Assembly: GCF_014836665.1 (NCBI RefSeq)
Contig: NZ_JACSQJ010000006.1
Location: forward strand, 156,285-220,284
Origin: Luteimonas colneyensis
Lineage (GTDB): Bacteria > Pseudomonadota > Gammaproteobacteria > Xanthomonadales > Xanthomonadaceae
DNA length: 64,000 nt
Reading direction: 5' to 3'
The translations under genes and the position numbers were made by a program. Every line of letters begins with the position of its first letter. Within the stretch, counting starts at the first letter, position 1. Below, in pieces: positions 15,097-26,626 of this stretch. The notes under the pieces are model-generated. The model did not search any database. It saw nothing but the letters and a program-made list of their open reading frames with translations, and had not been told where the DNA came from.

Positions 15097-16319
15097 GCGC
15101 CGTCGATCGCGGGCCCGCGCCCGCCACCCGCGCCGTGCGCGCCGGCATCGACCGCGACGCGGCCTTCGGCGCCGTGGTCCCGCCGCTGGTGCTGTCGTCG
15201 AACTTCAGCTTCGACGGCATCGGCGGCAAGCGCGAGTACGACTACACGCGCAGCGGCAACCCGACCCGCGACCTGCTGGGCGAGGCGCTGGCCGAACTCG
15301 AGGGCGGTGCCGGCGGCGTGGTGACCTCCAGCGGCATGGCCGCGATCACCCTGTTGCTGCACGCGCTGCTCGAGCCGGGCGACCGCGTGCTGGTGCCGCA
15401 CGACGCCTACGGCGGCAGCTGGCGCCTGTTCGACGCGCTGGCGCGCAAGGGCCACTTCGAACTGGCCACCGTCGACCTCACCGATCCGCGCGCGCTGGCC
15501 GCGGCGCTGGCGCAGCCGCCGAAGCTGGTGCTGGTGGAGACGCCCTCCAACCCGCTGCTGCGGATCACCGACCTGCGCTTCGTGGTCGAGGCCGCGCATC
15601 GCGCCGGTGCCCTGGTCGCGGTCGACAACACCTTCCTGTCGCCGGCGCTGCAGACCCCGATCGCGTTCGGCGCCGACGCGGTGCTGCATTCGACCACCAA
15701 GTACATCAATGGCCACAGCGACGTGGTCGGCGGCGCGCTGGTCGCGGCCACGCCGGAGCTGCACCAGCGCTTCACCTGGTGGGCGAACGCCCTCGGCATC
15801 ACCGGCGCGCCCTTCGACAGCTTCATGACGCTGCGCGGCCTGCGCACCCTCGATGCGCGGATGCGCGTGCACCAGGAGAACGCGGAGGCGATCGCGCGCG
15901 AGCTCGACGCGCACCCGGCGGTCGCGCGGGTCTGCTGGCCGGGCCTGGAATCGCATCCGGGCCACGCGGTGGCGGCGCGCCAGCAGCGGGGCTTCGGCGC
16001 GATGCTGGGCCTGGAGCTGCGCGGTGGCACCGAGGCTGTGCGCGCCTTCGTCGACGGGCTGCGCTTCTTCACCCTGGCCGAGTCGCTGGGCGGCGTCGAA
16101 AGCCTGGTCGCGCATCCGGCGAGCATGACCCATGCCGCCATGACCCCGGAGGCCCGCGTGCGCGCCGGCATCTCCGATGGCCTGCTGCGGCTGTCGGTGG
16201 GCATCGAGTCCTGCGACGACCTGCGGGCCGATCTCGCCGCCGCGCTGGAGCGTGCGGCGGCGGTGACCGGCGAGGTCCCGCTCGCGGCCGCGGGCGGGTC
16301 CACCGGAGGCGAGGCATGA
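15093..16319 (+). CDS. metB: Cystathionine gamma-synthase / O-succinylhomoserine sulfhydrylase
   Basis: PLP enzyme of the Cys/Met metabolism family that joins activated homoserine with cysteine (or sulfide) in methionine synthesis. The PLP lysine is Lys203 in HSTTKYINGHSD; other family marks are YDYTRSGNPTRD, SSGMAAI, VETPSNPLL and SLGGVESLVAHPASMTH. 408 residues, normal length. It starts within the metX stop (ATGA overlap), with GGAGG upstream, so translation is coupled. Whether it prefers cysteine or sulfide cannot be read from sequence. Confidence 0.92.
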   Translation: MSAVDRGPAPATRAVRAGIDRDAAFGAVVPPLVLSSNFSFDGIGGKREYDYTRSGNPTRDLLGEALAELEGGAGGVVTSSGMAAITLLLHALLEPGDRVLVPHDAYGGSWRLFDALARKGHFELATVDLTDPRALAAALAQPPKLVLVETPSNPLLRITDLRFVVEAAHRAGALVAVDNTFLSPALQTPIAFGADAVLHSTTKYINGHSDVVGGALVAATPELHQRFTWWANALGITGAPFDSFMTLRGLRTLDARMRVHQENAEAIARELDAHPAVARVCWPGLESHPGHAVAARQQRGFGAMLGLELRGGTEAVRAFVDGLRFFTLAESLGGVESLVAHPASMTHAAMTPEARVRAGISDGLLRLSVGIESCDDLRADLAAALERAAAVTGEVPLAAAGGSTGGEA

Positions 16320-17405
16320 GCGCCGTGGTGCAGCTGCCGCGCGGACGGCGCGCTGCGTTCGTCCAGGCGGAGCGGCGCATCGCCCTGCTCGGGACCGGCG
16401 TGGTCGGCAGCGCCTTCGTCGCGCGCTGCGAACGGCTGCGCCTGGCCGGCGTGCCGGTGCCCGGCTTCGCGTGGCTGGCCAATTCGCGCGCGGTGGTGGA
16501 GGGCGGTGCCGATCCGTTGCGCGCGCTGGCCGGGCTGGGCGACGCGCCGCGGCGCGGCGGCGCCTGGGCCGCATGGGTCGAGGCCACCGGCCTGCGCCGC
16601 GGGGACGTCCTCGTCGACGCCACCGCCAGCGACGTCGTCGCCGGCTGGCACTCCGAATGGCTGGCGCGCGGCGTGCACGTGGTGACCGCGAACAAGCTCG
16701 GCGCCGGCGCTGCGCTCGCGCGGGCGCAGGCCATCCGTGAGGCCGCGGAGGCGTCCGGCGCGCGCTATGGCGATGCCGCCACCGTGGGGGCGGGGCTGCC
16801 GCTGCTGCGGTCGATCCGGGCGCTGGTGGCCGGCGGCGACCGGGTGCTTGCGATCGAGGGCCTGCTGTCGGGTTCGCTGGCCTGGCTATTCGATGGTGAT
16901 CCCGGTAACCGGCCGTTCTCGGCCCGGGTGCGCGAGGCGCGCGCGCTCGGCTACACCGAGCCCGACCCGCGCATCGACCTGTCCGGCGAGGACGTGCGCC
17001 GCAAGCTGCTGATCCTGGCGCGCGCCGCGGGCATCGCGCTCGAAGAGGAGGCGGTCCAGGTCGAGTCGCTGGTGCCGGCCGCACTGGCCGGCGCCGCCGC
17101 GGATGCGGTGGAACCGCTGCTCGGCACGCTCGATGCGCCGATGGCGGCGCGGTTCGCCGCAGCGCGGAGCGCCGGCACGCGCCTGCGCTTCGTCGGGCGG
17201 CTGGAGGGTGGGCGCGCGACGGTCGGCCTGCGCGCGCTGTCTGCGGCGCACCCGCTGTGCGCCGGCGGCGGCACCGACAACATCGTCGCGATCACCAGCT
17301 GCCGCTACGACCGCCAGCCGCTGCTGATCCGCGGGCCGGGCGCCGGCGCCGGCGTGACCGCCGCGGCGCTGCTGGACGATGTCCTGTCGATCCCGCGGGG
17401 CCCGC

Positions 17406-17419
<14 letters not shown>
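16316..17419 (+). CDS. hom: Homoserine dehydrogenase
   Basis: Reduces aspartate semialdehyde to homoserine, the branch point to methionine and threonine. The 367-residue product has the Rossmann motif [13 protein letters not shown] near residue 25, [20 protein letters not shown] with the catalytic-region Lys, [14 protein letters not shown] and [23 protein letters not shown]. There is no aspartokinase or ACT domain, so it corresponds to the dehydrogenase half of ThrA/MetL. ATGA overlap with metB makes it the third gene of the riboswitch operon, feeding substrate to metX. Its end overlaps the convergent sdaA by 14 bases. Confidence 0.93.
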
Positions 17420-18788
<1,369 letters not shown>

Positions 18789-18881
18789 GGCGTTCCAGGG
18801 GGAGGCTGGTGGATGTGCCTATGATAGCCGCCGCCCCACGCGCGCCCGCGCCGAGCGCCGCCCACGGAGAGTTCCACCCGC

Positions 18882-19103
18882 ATGCCCCTGGTCCTGTTCC
18901 AGCGCGACGACTGCCACCTCTGCGACCTGGCGCTGGAGGTGCTGGCCGCGGCGCGCGCGCCCGAGTTCGAGAGCGTGTTCATCGACGGCGACGCGGTGCT
19001 CGAGGCGCGCTACGGCGAGCGGGTGCCAGTGCTGCGCGACAGCGCCGGGCGCGAGCTGGGCTGGCCCTTCGACGTCGCGGCCCTGGCACGCTTCCTCGGC
19101 TGA
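18882..19103 (+). CDS. Glutaredoxin-like protein (DUF836 type)
   Basis: 73-residue thioredoxin-fold protein starting MPLVLFQRDDCHLCDLALEVL, with a CxxC-type redox pair C11-H-L-C14 at the start of helix 1 and the cis-proline region ERVPVLRD. It matches small glutaredoxin-family proteins of the YruB/DUF836 kind, with redox or disulfide-reductase function in the cytoplasm. Substrate unknown. The start is preceded by GGAGA 10 bases upstream. Its stop is four bases from that of the convergent YceI gene. Confidence 0.85.
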   Translation: MPLVLFQRDDCHLCDLALEVLAAARAPEFESVFIDGDAVLEARYGERVPVLRDSAGRELGWPFDVAALARFLG

Positions 19104-19107
19104 TCCC

Positions 19108-19788
19108 TCAGCGGCTGGCTTCCAGTTCGATCCGCACCTCCACCGCATCCCCGATCACCGATCCCCAGGCGGTGCTGCCGAAATCCGCGCGGCTGAGCGT
19201 GGCCGTGGCCGAGAAGCCAGCGGTCTGGCGGAACGGCGGCAGCGGATGCCGACGCTGGCCGTTGCGCACGGCCTCGAGCACGACCTCGCGGGTGGTGCCA
19301 CGCAGGGTCAGCTCGCCGTGGATGCGCGCGCGCGTGGCATCGAGCGGTTCCACGCGGACCGAGCGGAAGCGGGCGGTCGGGTGGCGATCGCTGTCGAGCA
19401 GGCCGGTCGCCGCCACCGCGCGGTTCCAGTCGTCGTCCCCGAAGTCGAGGCGCGACAGCGGGACGTCCGCCACCACCTGCGCGCCCTCCCACGAGCCGGG
19501 CACCAGGTGCAGGGTGCCGGTGGTCCCGGACACGGTGCCGATGGCGCTGGAGAATCCGGCGTGGTCGATGGCGATGGCGATGCGCGTGTGCACCGGGTCC
19601 AGCGTGTAGACCCCGACTCCTGGAGCAGGCGCGGGCAGGACCGGCGCAGGCGCGTCGGCCGCGGGCGGGGAGCGCGGCGGCGCACTGCCGCAGGCGGCGA
19701 GGGCCGCGCACAGCACGCTGATGGGGAGCACGCCGATGGGGAGCAGGCCGATGGAGGGAAGGCCGAGGCGGGGTCCGTGGGCTCGCAT
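19108..19788 (-). CDS. YceI family lipoprotein
   Basis: 226 residues. The N-terminus is a lipoprotein signal ending LCAALAAC, with the lipidated Cys at about residue 33. The C-terminal 170 residues are a YceI domain: YTLDPVHTRIAIAIDHAGFSSAIGTVSG, PLSRLDFGDDDWNRA, FRSVRVEPL, and SRADFGSTAWGSVIGDAVEVRIELEA. YceI proteins are lipocalin-like and bind polyprenyl or other lipids in the periplasm. The hydrophobic core of the signal contains a short repeated unit (LPSIG-LLPIG-VLPIS) caused by 15-bp DNA repeats at 19720-19749. Confidence 0.9.
   Translation of the reverse strand: MRAHGPRLGLPSIGLLPIGVLPISVLCAALAACGSAPPRSPPAADAPAPVLPAPAPGVGVYTLDPVHTRIAIAIDHAGFSSAIGTVSGTTGTLHLVPGSWEGAQVVADVPLSRLDFGDDDWNRAVAATGLLDSDRHPTARFRSVRVEPLDATRARIHGELTLRGTTREVVLEAVRNGQRRHPLPPFRQTAGFSATATLSRADFGSTAWGSVIGDAVEVRIELEASR
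19720..19749. repeat. 15-bp tandem repeat inside the YceI signal-peptide coding region
   Basis: GATGGGGAGCACGCC and GATGGGGAGCAGGCC are adjacent, with a degenerate third copy at 19750-19764 (GATGGAGGGAAGGCC). Each unit encodes five hydrophobic residues on the minus strand, so copy changes keep the frame and alter signal length. Confidence 0.6.
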
Positions 19789-19934
19789 GGTGTTGCCCTG
19801 CAGCGCCCGGCAGGGCGTCCGGCCGATTCTAGTCCCGCGGCTCCGGTGGCGCAGCTTGCGCCGGCCCGGCGGCGTTGCGACGATGCCGGCGGGGCGCGGG
19901 ATGCCATCGGCAACGCGGGCGAGAGGGGAGTTCG

Positions 19935-22900
19935 ATGCGGGGCTGGTGGACCTGTTTGCTGCTGTGCCTGCTGTGGCTGCCGGCGGGCGTGGCCGCTGCC
20001 TCCATGCCGCAGCTGCCGCAGCCGCGGCAGATCAGCGTCTTCGACGGCCTGCCTTCCAACCGCGTCAACGCGCTGGCGGAGGACCGCCGCGGCTACCTGT
20101 GGATCGCCACCCGCGACGGCCTCGCCCGCTACGACGGCGTCGGCTTCCGCATCTGGCGGGTAGGGGAGGGGCTGCGCGACAACTTCGTCTGGTCGGTGCA
20201 CGTCGACGCCGCAGACCGCGTCTGGATCGGCACCTCCACCTCCGGCCTGGCCATGCTCGACGTCGACCGCGAGCACTTCACCTGGTACGACCGTGCGACG
20301 CGGCCGGAGATGGCGAGCAACGACATCTGGTCGGTCAACGGCACGCCCGACGGCGATATCTGGTTCGGGAGTTCCGACGGGGGCCTGCACCGGCTGTCGC
20401 CCGACGGCCGCATCCGGCGCTACGGGTACGATCCCGACGACCCCGGCAGCCTGCCGTCAGACGGCGTCTCGCACCTGGTCGTGGACCGCCGCGACGGCAG
20501 CCTCTGGGTGGGAACGAAGGGCGGTGTCGCGCGCTGGACCGGGGACGGCTTCGCGCGGCTGCCGGCGGAGCTGCTCGGCACGCTGATGGTCGACGGCCTG
20601 GCCATGGACGACGCCGGCAGCCTGTGGATGGGCATCCACGGCGAGGGCCGGGTGCGCCATGCCGATGGCCGCATCGAATCCCTGCCGTGGAACGATCCGG
20701 TGCTGGGCGGGCCGGCGCTCAATATGCTGCTGCAGGATGCGCAGGGCGCGCGCTGGCTGGACACGCGCAGCGGCCTGGCCTGGGTGCACGGCGAGCGCGT
20801 CGCGAATGTCCCCCTGTACAGCACCACCAGCCGAGGGCTGGTGCGTCCGGCCTGGTCGAGCGCCTACGAGGACCGTGAGGGAGGGCTCTGGTTCGCGAGC
20901 ACGGACGCGGGCCTGTGGCACCTGCCCGCGAACTGGCGGGATTTCACCGTGTTGCAGCGGCGCCTGGGGGATTCGGCGTCGCTGGCCAACGCGTTCGTGT
21001 ACAGCGCCGCGCCCTCGACCGCCGGGCAGGGGCGCGGCCTCTGGCTGGTCGGCAGCGGCGGCGTGCTCGATCACCTGGATCCCGAGACCGGGCAGGTCGA
21101 ACACCGGCTGGCCTCGGCCTGCGGCACGCTCTTCATCACCGGCGTGATCGAGACCCGCGATGGCAGGGTCTGGCTGGGCTGCCAGGACCAGCTGGTGCGT
21201 TTCGATCCGCGGACCGGCGGACTGCAGCGCTGGCTCGCCGACGGCAGCGGCGACGCCGCACCCGCTGGACGCATTGCCCAGTTCGTGGAACAGCGCGACG
21301 GCACGCTGTGGTTGGCAAGCCACCAGAGCATCCAGCTGCGGTCCGCCGACGGGCGCGTGCTCGACACCATCGACCGCGGGACCGGGCGGGGCATGGACGG
21401 CACGACAGGCATCGAACAGCTGCTGCTGGCGCCCGATGGCGGGATCTGGGCGGCGACGTCCGCCGGACTGCTGGCCTGGGACGACGGTGCGCGCACCTTC
21501 GCGCCGGTGCCCGGCGCGCCCGGCGACGCTGCGTACAGCGTGGCGATTGCCGGCGACGGGACGGTCTGGCTGGCGGGCCATGGCGAGCTCACGTCCTGGC
21601 ATTGGGACGGCGCCTCGCTGCAGGCGCGGCGCAGGATCGGCCCGTCGGAGGGCCTGCCGATGGTCGCGCCGGGAGGCGTGGTCGTCGACACCGCCGGCAT
21701 CGTCTGGCTGACCACCGTTCGCGGGCTGGTGCGATTCGATCCCGAGGCGGGGCGGCTGCGTGTCTACGGCGTGCGCGACGGACTGCCGAGCCACGAATTC
21801 AGCGAATTCCCGGTGGCGGTGTCCGTGCAGGGCTACATCGCCGCGGGCACCGCTGACGGCCTGCTGCTGTTCCATCCGCGGCAGGTGGAGTGGAGCCAGC
21901 GCATGCCGACGCTGGCGATCGAATCGATCGACCTGCGCCGCGGCGACGAGCGCGTCGCGCTGTCGCCCCAGTCCAGCCTGCTGCTGCGCCATGACGATCG
22001 CGACCTGCGCGTGGTGGCGCGCCTGCTCTCGTTCACCGACGCGCACGCGCACCGCTATCGCTTCCGGCTGGAAGGTTACGACCCCGGCTGGGTGGACACA
22101 GGCGCCGCCGGCGAGCGCGTGTTCGCGCGCCTGGAGCCGGGACCGTACCGGCTGCACGTGCAGGCGCGAACCGCCGACGACGAGTGGACCCCGGTGCAGG
22201 TCCTGCAGCTCCACGTGCAGTCGCCCTGGTGGACCTCGCCGCTGGCGATGGTGGTGTACGCGGTGTCCGGCGCGCTGCTGTTGCTGTGGGGCGCCTACGC
22301 CTACCGCCTGCGGCTCAAGCGCCGCCATGCCTGGCAGCTCAACGAGGAGAAGCGCGAGCTCGCCGAGCAGGCCTCGCTGGCGAAGACGCGCTTCCTCGCC
22401 ACCCTGGGGCACGAGGTGCGCACGCCGATGACCGGCGTGCTCGGCATGAGCGAACTGCTGCTGGCCACGAAGCTGGATCCGCGCCAGCGCGGCTATGCCG
22501 ACGCCATCCGCCACGCCGGCGAGCACCTGATGCGGCTGGTCAACGATGCGCTCGACCTCGCGCGCATCGAGGCCGGCAAGCTGGAGCTGGTCGCGCAGCC
22601 GTTCGACCTGGTCGAGCTGCTGGACGAAGTCGCCGGCCTGGTCGAACCGCTGGCGCGCCGGCGCGGCCTGACGTTCCGCCGCCATGTCGACGCGCATACG
22701 CCGCGCTGGCTGCTCGGCGATCCGGGCCGCGTGCGCCAGGTGCTGCTGAACCTGCTCGGCAACGCCGTGAAGTTCACCGAATCGGGAAGCGTGTCGCTGC
22801 AGGCCGCGCCGATCGCCAGCGGCGGCGTGCGCCTGGTGGTCTCGGACACCGGGCCGGGCCTCAACGCGGAGCAGCAGGCGCACCTGTTCCGGCGCTTCGA

Positions 22901-23492
22901 ACAGGCCGACGGCGCGCGCACCGCGGCGCGCTACGGCGGCAGCGGGCTGGGGCTGGCGATCTGCCAGGAGCTCGCGCTGGCCATGGGGGGACGCATCGAA
23001 CTCGACAGCACGCCCGGGCAGGGCACCGACTTCACCCTCGACCTGCCGCTGCCGGAGTCGACTCCGCCGGCTGCCCCGAAGGAACCTGCCGGCGCCGTGG
23101 CGCGGGCCGCCGAGGGCGGGCTGTCACTGCTGCTGGTCGAGGACGACCCCACCGTCGCCGACGTCGTCGCCGGCCTGCTGCGCGCGCTCGGCCACGACGT
23201 GGCCCACGTGCCCCATGGGCTGGCGGCGCTCTCCGAAGTGGCGAACACGCGCTTCGACATGGCGCTGCTCGACCTCGACCTGCCCGGGATCACCGGGATG
23301 GCGCTGGCCAGCCAGCTGCGCGCGGGCGGCTTTTCGGCGCCGCTGGTCGCGGTCACCGCGCGCGCCGATGCCGAAGCCGAGCCGCTGGCCCGCGAGGCCG
23401 GCTTCGACGCCTTCCTGCGCAAGCCGGTGACCGCGGCGATGCTGGGCGCGGCGATCGATGCCCTGCGCACGCAGGTGGATGACGGCCGATAG
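19935..23492 (+). CDS. Hybrid sensor histidine kinase with two-component beta-propeller
   Basis: 1185-residue membrane sensor. In order: signal peptide (about 1-21); periplasmic two-component propeller repeats (about 25-680; for example EDRRGYLWIATRDGLARYDG); a Y_Y_Y-type domain (about 690-760, RFRLEGYDPGWVDTG); one membrane helix (about 768-788); HisKA with phospho-accepting His826 in LATLGHEVRTPM; an HATPase domain (N-box LLNLLGNAVKFT near 940, G-boxes DTGPGLN and GSGLGLAI); a receiver domain from about 1065 with Asp1113 (MALLDLDLPG) and Lys near 1160. No HPt or DNA-binding domain is attached, so output needs a separate phosphotransfer partner, which is not visible nearby. GAGGGGAG precedes the ATG at 19935. 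Confidence 0.93.
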   Translation: MRGWWTCLLLCLLWLPAGVAAASMPQLPQPRQISVFDGLPSNRVNALAEDRRGYLWIATRDGLARYDGVGFRIWRVGEGLRDNFVWSVHVDAADRVWIGTSTSGLAMLDVDREHFTWYDRATRPEMASNDIWSVNGTPDGDIWFGSSDGGLHRLSPDGRIRRYGYDPDDPGSLPSDGVSHLVVDRRDGSLWVGTKGGVARWTGDGFARLPAELLGTLMVDGLAMDDAGSLWMGIHGEGRVRHADGRIESLPWNDPVLGGPALNMLLQDAQGARWLDTRSGLAWVHGERVANVPLYSTTSRGLVRPAWSSAYEDREGGLWFASTDAGLWHLPANWRDFTVLQRRLGDSASLANAFVYSAAPSTAGQGRGLWLVGSGGVLDHLDPETGQVEHRLASACGTLFITGVIETRDGRVWLGCQDQLVRFDPRTGGLQRWLADGSGDAAPAGRIAQFVEQRDGTLWLASHQSIQLRSADGRVLDTIDRGTGRGMDGTTGIEQLLLAPDGGIWAATSAGLLAWDDGARTFAPVPGAPGDAAYSVAIAGDGTVWLAGHGELTSWHWDGASLQARRRIGPSEGLPMVAPGGVVVDTAGIVWLTTVRGLVRFDPEAGRLRVYGVRDGLPSHEFSEFPVAVSVQGYIAAGTADGLLLFHPRQVEWSQRMPTLAIESIDLRRGDERVALSPQSSLLLRHDDRDLRVVARLLSFTDAHAHRYRFRLEGYDPGWVDTGAAGERVFARLEPGPYRLHVQARTADDEWTPVQVLQLHVQSPWWTSPLAMVVYAVSGALLLLWGAYAYRLRLKRRHAWQLNEEKRELAEQASLAKTRFLATLGHEVRTPMTGVLGMSELLLATKLDPRQRGYADAIRHAGEHLMRLVNDALDLARIEAGKLELVAQPFDLVELLDEVAGLVEPLARRRGLTFRRHVDAHTPRWLLGDPGRVRQVLLNLLGNAVKFTESGSVSLQAAPIASGGVRLVVSDTGPGLNAEQQAHLFRRFEQADGARTAARYGGSGLGLAICQELALAMGGRIELDSTPGQGTDFTLDLPLPESTPPAAPKEPAGAVARAAEGGLSLLLVEDDPTVADVVAGLLRALGHDVAHVPHGLAALSEVANTRFDMALLDLDLPGITGMALASQLRAGGFSAPLVAVTARADAEAEPLAREAGFDAFLRKPVTAAMLGAAIDALRTQVDDGR

Positions 23493-23567
23493 GCGCGGCG
23501 TGCGCGGGCCTGCGCCGTCGCGGTCCGGCCTGGTCCGGGCGTCGGTCCCGGCTGTGCCGGGGGCCGG

Positions 23568-24641
23568 TCAGCGCCGGCTGTACGCGTGCACCTCGTCCAC
23601 CAGCACGCGCACGTGCTCCGGATCCATGCCCGGCGACATGCCGTGGCCGAGGTTGAAGACGTGGCCTTCGCGCGAGCCGCCGTTGCCGTCGCGGTAGCTG
23701 TCGAGCGCGCGGCGCACTTCGCGGCGGATGGCGTCGGGCGAGCCGTAGAGCGTGGTCGGGTCGAGGTTGCCCTGCAGCGCGACCTTGCCGCCGGTGACGC
23801 GGGCGGCGTCGCCCAGGTCGATCAGCCAGTCCACGCCCACGCCCTCGGCGCCGATGCCGGCCAGCTCGCCGAGGTAGGCGGCGTTGCCCTTGCCGAACAC
23901 GATCAGCGGCGTGCGCTCAGTGCCTTCGCCGCGTTCGAGCTCGTGCGCGATGCGCTCGAGGTAGGGCAGCGAGAACTCGCGGTACATCGCCGGCGACAGC
24001 ACGCCGCCCCAGGTGTCGAACACCTGCAGCGCCTGGGCGCCGGCCGCGCGCTGCGCGGCGAGGTAGGCGATGACGGACCTGGTGTTGACCTCGAGCAGCG
24101 CGTGCAGCGCCTCCGGGTCGTTGTGCGCCATCGCCTTGATGCGCGCGAAGTCCTTGCTGCCGCCGCCCTCGACCATGTAGCAGGCCAGCGTCCAGGGGCT
24201 GCCGGAGAAGCCGATCAGCGGCACGCGGCCGTCGAGCTCGCGGCGGATCACGCGCACCGCGTCCATCACGTAGCGCAGCTCCGTTTCCATGTCGGGCACG
24301 CCGAGCTTCGCGATCGCCGCCGCGTCGCGCACCGGGCGCTCGAACTTCGGGCCCTCGCCGTCGACGAAGTGCAGGCCCAGGCCCATGGCGTCGGGGATGG
24401 TGAGGATGTCGGAGAACAGGATCGCGGCGTCGAGCTCGAAGCGCTCCAGCGGCTGCAGGGTGACCTCGCAGGCCAGCTCCGGGTTCGTCGCCATCGCCAT
24501 GAAGCTGCCGGCCTTCGCGCGGGTGGCGCGGTACTCCGGCAGGTAGCGCCCGGCCTGGCGCATCAGCCACACCGGCGTGCAGTCAACGGGTTCGCGGCGG
24601 AGGGCGCGGAGGAAGCGGTCGTTGCGGAGGGTCTGCGACAA
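23568..24641 (-). CDS. hemE: Uroporphyrinogen decarboxylase
   Basis: Decarboxylates uroporphyrinogen III to coproporphyrinogen III in haem synthesis. 357 residues, normal length, with the signatures [16 protein letters not shown] (N-terminal active-site loop) and [22 protein letters not shown], plus [12 protein letters not shown] containing the catalytic-region Asp. The start is a TTG at 24641 ([18 protein letters not shown]), with AGGA about nine bases upstream; no in-frame ATG or GTG fits the conserved N-terminus. It follows the WGR gene on the same strand with 38 bases between. Confidence 0.95.
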   Translation of the reverse strand: MSQTLRNDRFLRALRREPVDCTPVWLMRQAGRYLPEYRATRAKAGSFMAMATNPELACEVTLQPLERFELDAAILFSDILTIPDAMGLGLHFVDGEGPKFERPVRDAAAIAKLGVPDMETELRYVMDAVRVIRRELDGRVPLIGFSGSPWTLACYMVEGGGSKDFARIKAMAHNDPEALHALLEVNTRSVIAYLAAQRAAGAQALQVFDTWGGVLSPAMYREFSLPYLERIAHELERGEGTERTPLIVFGKGNAAYLGELAGIGAEGVGVDWLIDLGDAARVTGGKVALQGNLDPTTLYGSPDAIRREVRRALDSYRDGNGGSREGHVFNLGHGMSPGMDPEHVRVLVDEVHAYSRR

Positions 24642-24679
24642 GTCTCTGGTCCTGTATCGAAGTGTGTGGCGCCGCGCGC

Positions 24680-24937
24680 TCAGCGGCGCGTGGCGTCGGC
24701 GCCCTGCGCGAACATCAGCTGGAAGCCGCGCTTGAGCTGCTGGTCGCGCGCCTGTTCCAGCGCGGCGATGGCCGAAGCCTGATCGAGGTACTGCTCGCGG
24801 CGCACGCTGCTGCGGCCGCCGATCTGCCCGGTCTCGCGCAGCAGGGTCCAGCCCCCGAGCAGGTCGGGCTGCAGCATCAGCTGCACGAAGCGCGGGGCTT
24901 CGTGGCCATCGGGGCGTTGTTGCAGGAGCAGGCGCAT
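24680..24937 (-). CDS. Small WGR-domain protein
   Basis: 85 residues forming little more than one WGR domain: [37 protein letters not shown], with the W-G-R-like core here as [16 protein letters not shown] domains occur in PARPs and in stand-alone bacterial proteins and are thought to bind nucleic acid. Function here is unknown. It lies between aroB and hemE, all leftward. A -10-like TAGAAT is nine bases before its ATG, so it may have its own start point within the 37-base gap after aroB. Confidence 0.8.
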   Translation of the reverse strand: MRLLLQQRPDGHEAPRFVQLMLQPDLLGGWTLLRETGQIGGRSSVRREQYLDQASAIAALEQARDQQLKRGFQLMFAQGADATRR

Positions 24938-24974
24938 GGACCGCTGATTCTACGCCACCGGCCCGTCCGGAGCC

Positions 24975-26066
24975 TCAGGCGCCGCGCAGGACCGCCAGCA
25001 CCGCGTCCGCGGGCACGCCGGCGACCACGCGCGCGCGGCCGATGCCGTCCCACAGCACGAAGCGCAGGCCGCTGGCCTGGGCCTTCTTGTCCAGGCGCAT
25101 GTGCGCGAGCAGGGCGTCCGGGTCGAGGCCCCCGGGCAGGGCCACCGGCAGGCCGAAGCGTTCCAGGACCGCCTGCAGGCGGTCCGCATCGGCTTCGCTG
25201 GCATGGCCGAGGCGCGCCGACAGCCGCGCGGCCAGCACCATGCCCACCGCCACGGCCTCGCCGTGGTTGAGGCCGTCGTAGGCCTGTGCGGTTTCGATGG
25301 CGTGGCCGAAGGTGTGGCCGAAGTTGAGCAGGGCGCGCTCGCCGTGTTCGAAGGGGTCGCGCTCGACGATCGCGGCCTTGTGCGCGCAGCTGCGCGCGAT
25401 GGCCCCGGCCAGCGCCGCGTCCTCGCGCTCCAGCAGGGCGCCGGCGCGTCCGGACAGCCAGTCCAGGAAGCCGGCGTCGGCGATGGCGCCGTACTTCAGC
25501 ACCTCGGCCAGCCCGGCCCGCAGCTCGCGGTCGGGCAGGCTGTGCAGCACCGCGGTGTCGGCGAACACCGCGCGTGGCGGGTGGAAGGCGCCGACCAGGT
25601 TCTTCCCCTGCGGCAGGTCGACCGCGGTCTTGCCGCCGACCGAGGAATCCACCATCGCCAGCAGGCTGGTCGGCAGCTGCACGCAGTCGATGCCGCGCAT
25701 CCAGCAGGCCGCGGCGAAGCCGGCCAGGTCGCCGACCACGCCGCCGCCGAGCGCGTAGACGCAGGCGTCGCGGGTGGCGCCGAGCGCGGCCAGGGCGGCG
25801 ATGGCGTCGCCGAACCCGGCCAGGGTCTTGGCGGCCTCCCCGGCCGGCAGCACGAAGGTGTCGATGCGCGCGTCCGGACGCGCGGCGAGGAGTGCGCCGC
25901 GCACGGCGTCGGCATGGAGCGGCGCGACGTGGCTGTCGCTGACCAGCAGCGCCTGGCGGCCGCGGAGCGGTGCGGCGAGCGCTTCGCCGTCGGCCAGCAG
26001 GCCCGGGCCGATGTGGATGGCGTAGGGCGCGGCGCCGCCGACGTCGATGCGCTGGTGTGCGCTCAT
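24975..26066 (-). CDS. aroB: 3-dehydroquinate synthase
   Basis: Second step of the shikimate pathway: converts DAHP to dehydroquinate using NAD and a divalent metal. 363 residues, with [22 protein letters not shown] (NAD site), [39 protein letters not shown] and [12 protein letters not shown] (metal-binding His). The ATG at 26066 overlaps the stop of aroK by ATGA, the usual aroK-aroB arrangement, so the two are coupled. Confidence 0.96.
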   Translation of the reverse strand: MSAHQRIDVGGAAPYAIHIGPGLLADGEALAAPLRGRQALLVSDSHVAPLHADAVRGALLAARPDARIDTFVLPAGEAAKTLAGFGDAIAALAALGATRDACVYALGGGVVGDLAGFAAACWMRGIDCVQLPTSLLAMVDSSVGGKTAVDLPQGKNLVGAFHPPRAVFADTAVLHSLPDRELRAGLAEVLKYGAIADAGFLDWLSGRAGALLEREDAALAGAIARSCAHKAAIVERDPFEHGERALLNFGHTFGHAIETAQAYDGLNHGEAVAVGMVLAARLSARLGHASEADADRLQAVLERFGLPVALPGGLDPDALLAHMRLDKKAQASGLRFVLWDGIGRARVVAGVPADAVLAVLRGA

Positions 26067-26626
26067 GCCGCGGGCTCCGTCGCCACCGGGCGGCCGTGCG
26101 CGGGCTGCCAGCATCGGTCCAGCTCGCTCGCGAGCTGGCGTGCCGCCTCGGCCGGAGCGAGATGGGCGGTGTCGAAGACCAGGTCGGCGACCTCGGCGTA
26201 CAGCGGGTCGCGTTCGGACGCCAGGCGGCGCAGCGTCGCCTCGCGGTCGCCGTCGGCGAGCAGCGGACGGCCGCGGTCGCGGGCGAGGCGCTCGAGCCGG
26301 GTCGGCACGTCCGCGTGCAGGTGCACCACGAAGCCCTCCGTACCCAGCAGCCGGCGGGTACCGGCATCGAGCACGGCGCCGCCGCCGGTGGCCAGCACGG
26401 ACGCCGGGCCGGCGACCAGCGCCGCCAGCGTCTCGCGCTCGCGCAGGCGGAAGCCGGCCTCGCCCTCGCATTCGAAGATCGTCGGGATCGTGGCCCCCGT
26501 GCGCTGTTCGACCTCGTGGTCGCTGTCGACGAAGGGCAGCCCGAAGTGCTTCGCCAGGCAGCGTCCGATCGAGGTCTTGCCGGCGCCCATGGGGCCGACG
26601 AGCACGAGGTGGCGGGCTGGAGTCAT
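26063..26626 (-). CDS. aroK: Shikimate kinase
   Basis: Phosphorylates shikimate. 187 residues: Walker [13 protein letters not shown], shikimate-binding [13 protein letters not shown] and [17 protein letters not shown], and the lid region RDRGRPLL. The ATG at 26626 gives [18 protein letters not shown], typical of the family. A -10-like TAGCAT lies at 26659-26664. First gene of an aroK-aroB pair, read away from dodecin. Confidence 0.95.
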   Translation of the reverse strand: MTPARHLVLVGPMGAGKTSIGRCLAKHFGLPFVDSDHEVEQRTGATIPTIFECEGEAGFRLRERETLAALVAGPASVLATGGGAVLDAGTRRLLGTEGFVVHLHADVPTRLERLARDRGRPLLADGDREATLRRLASERDPLYAEVADLVFDTAHLAPAEAARQLASELDRCWQPAHGRPVATEPAA

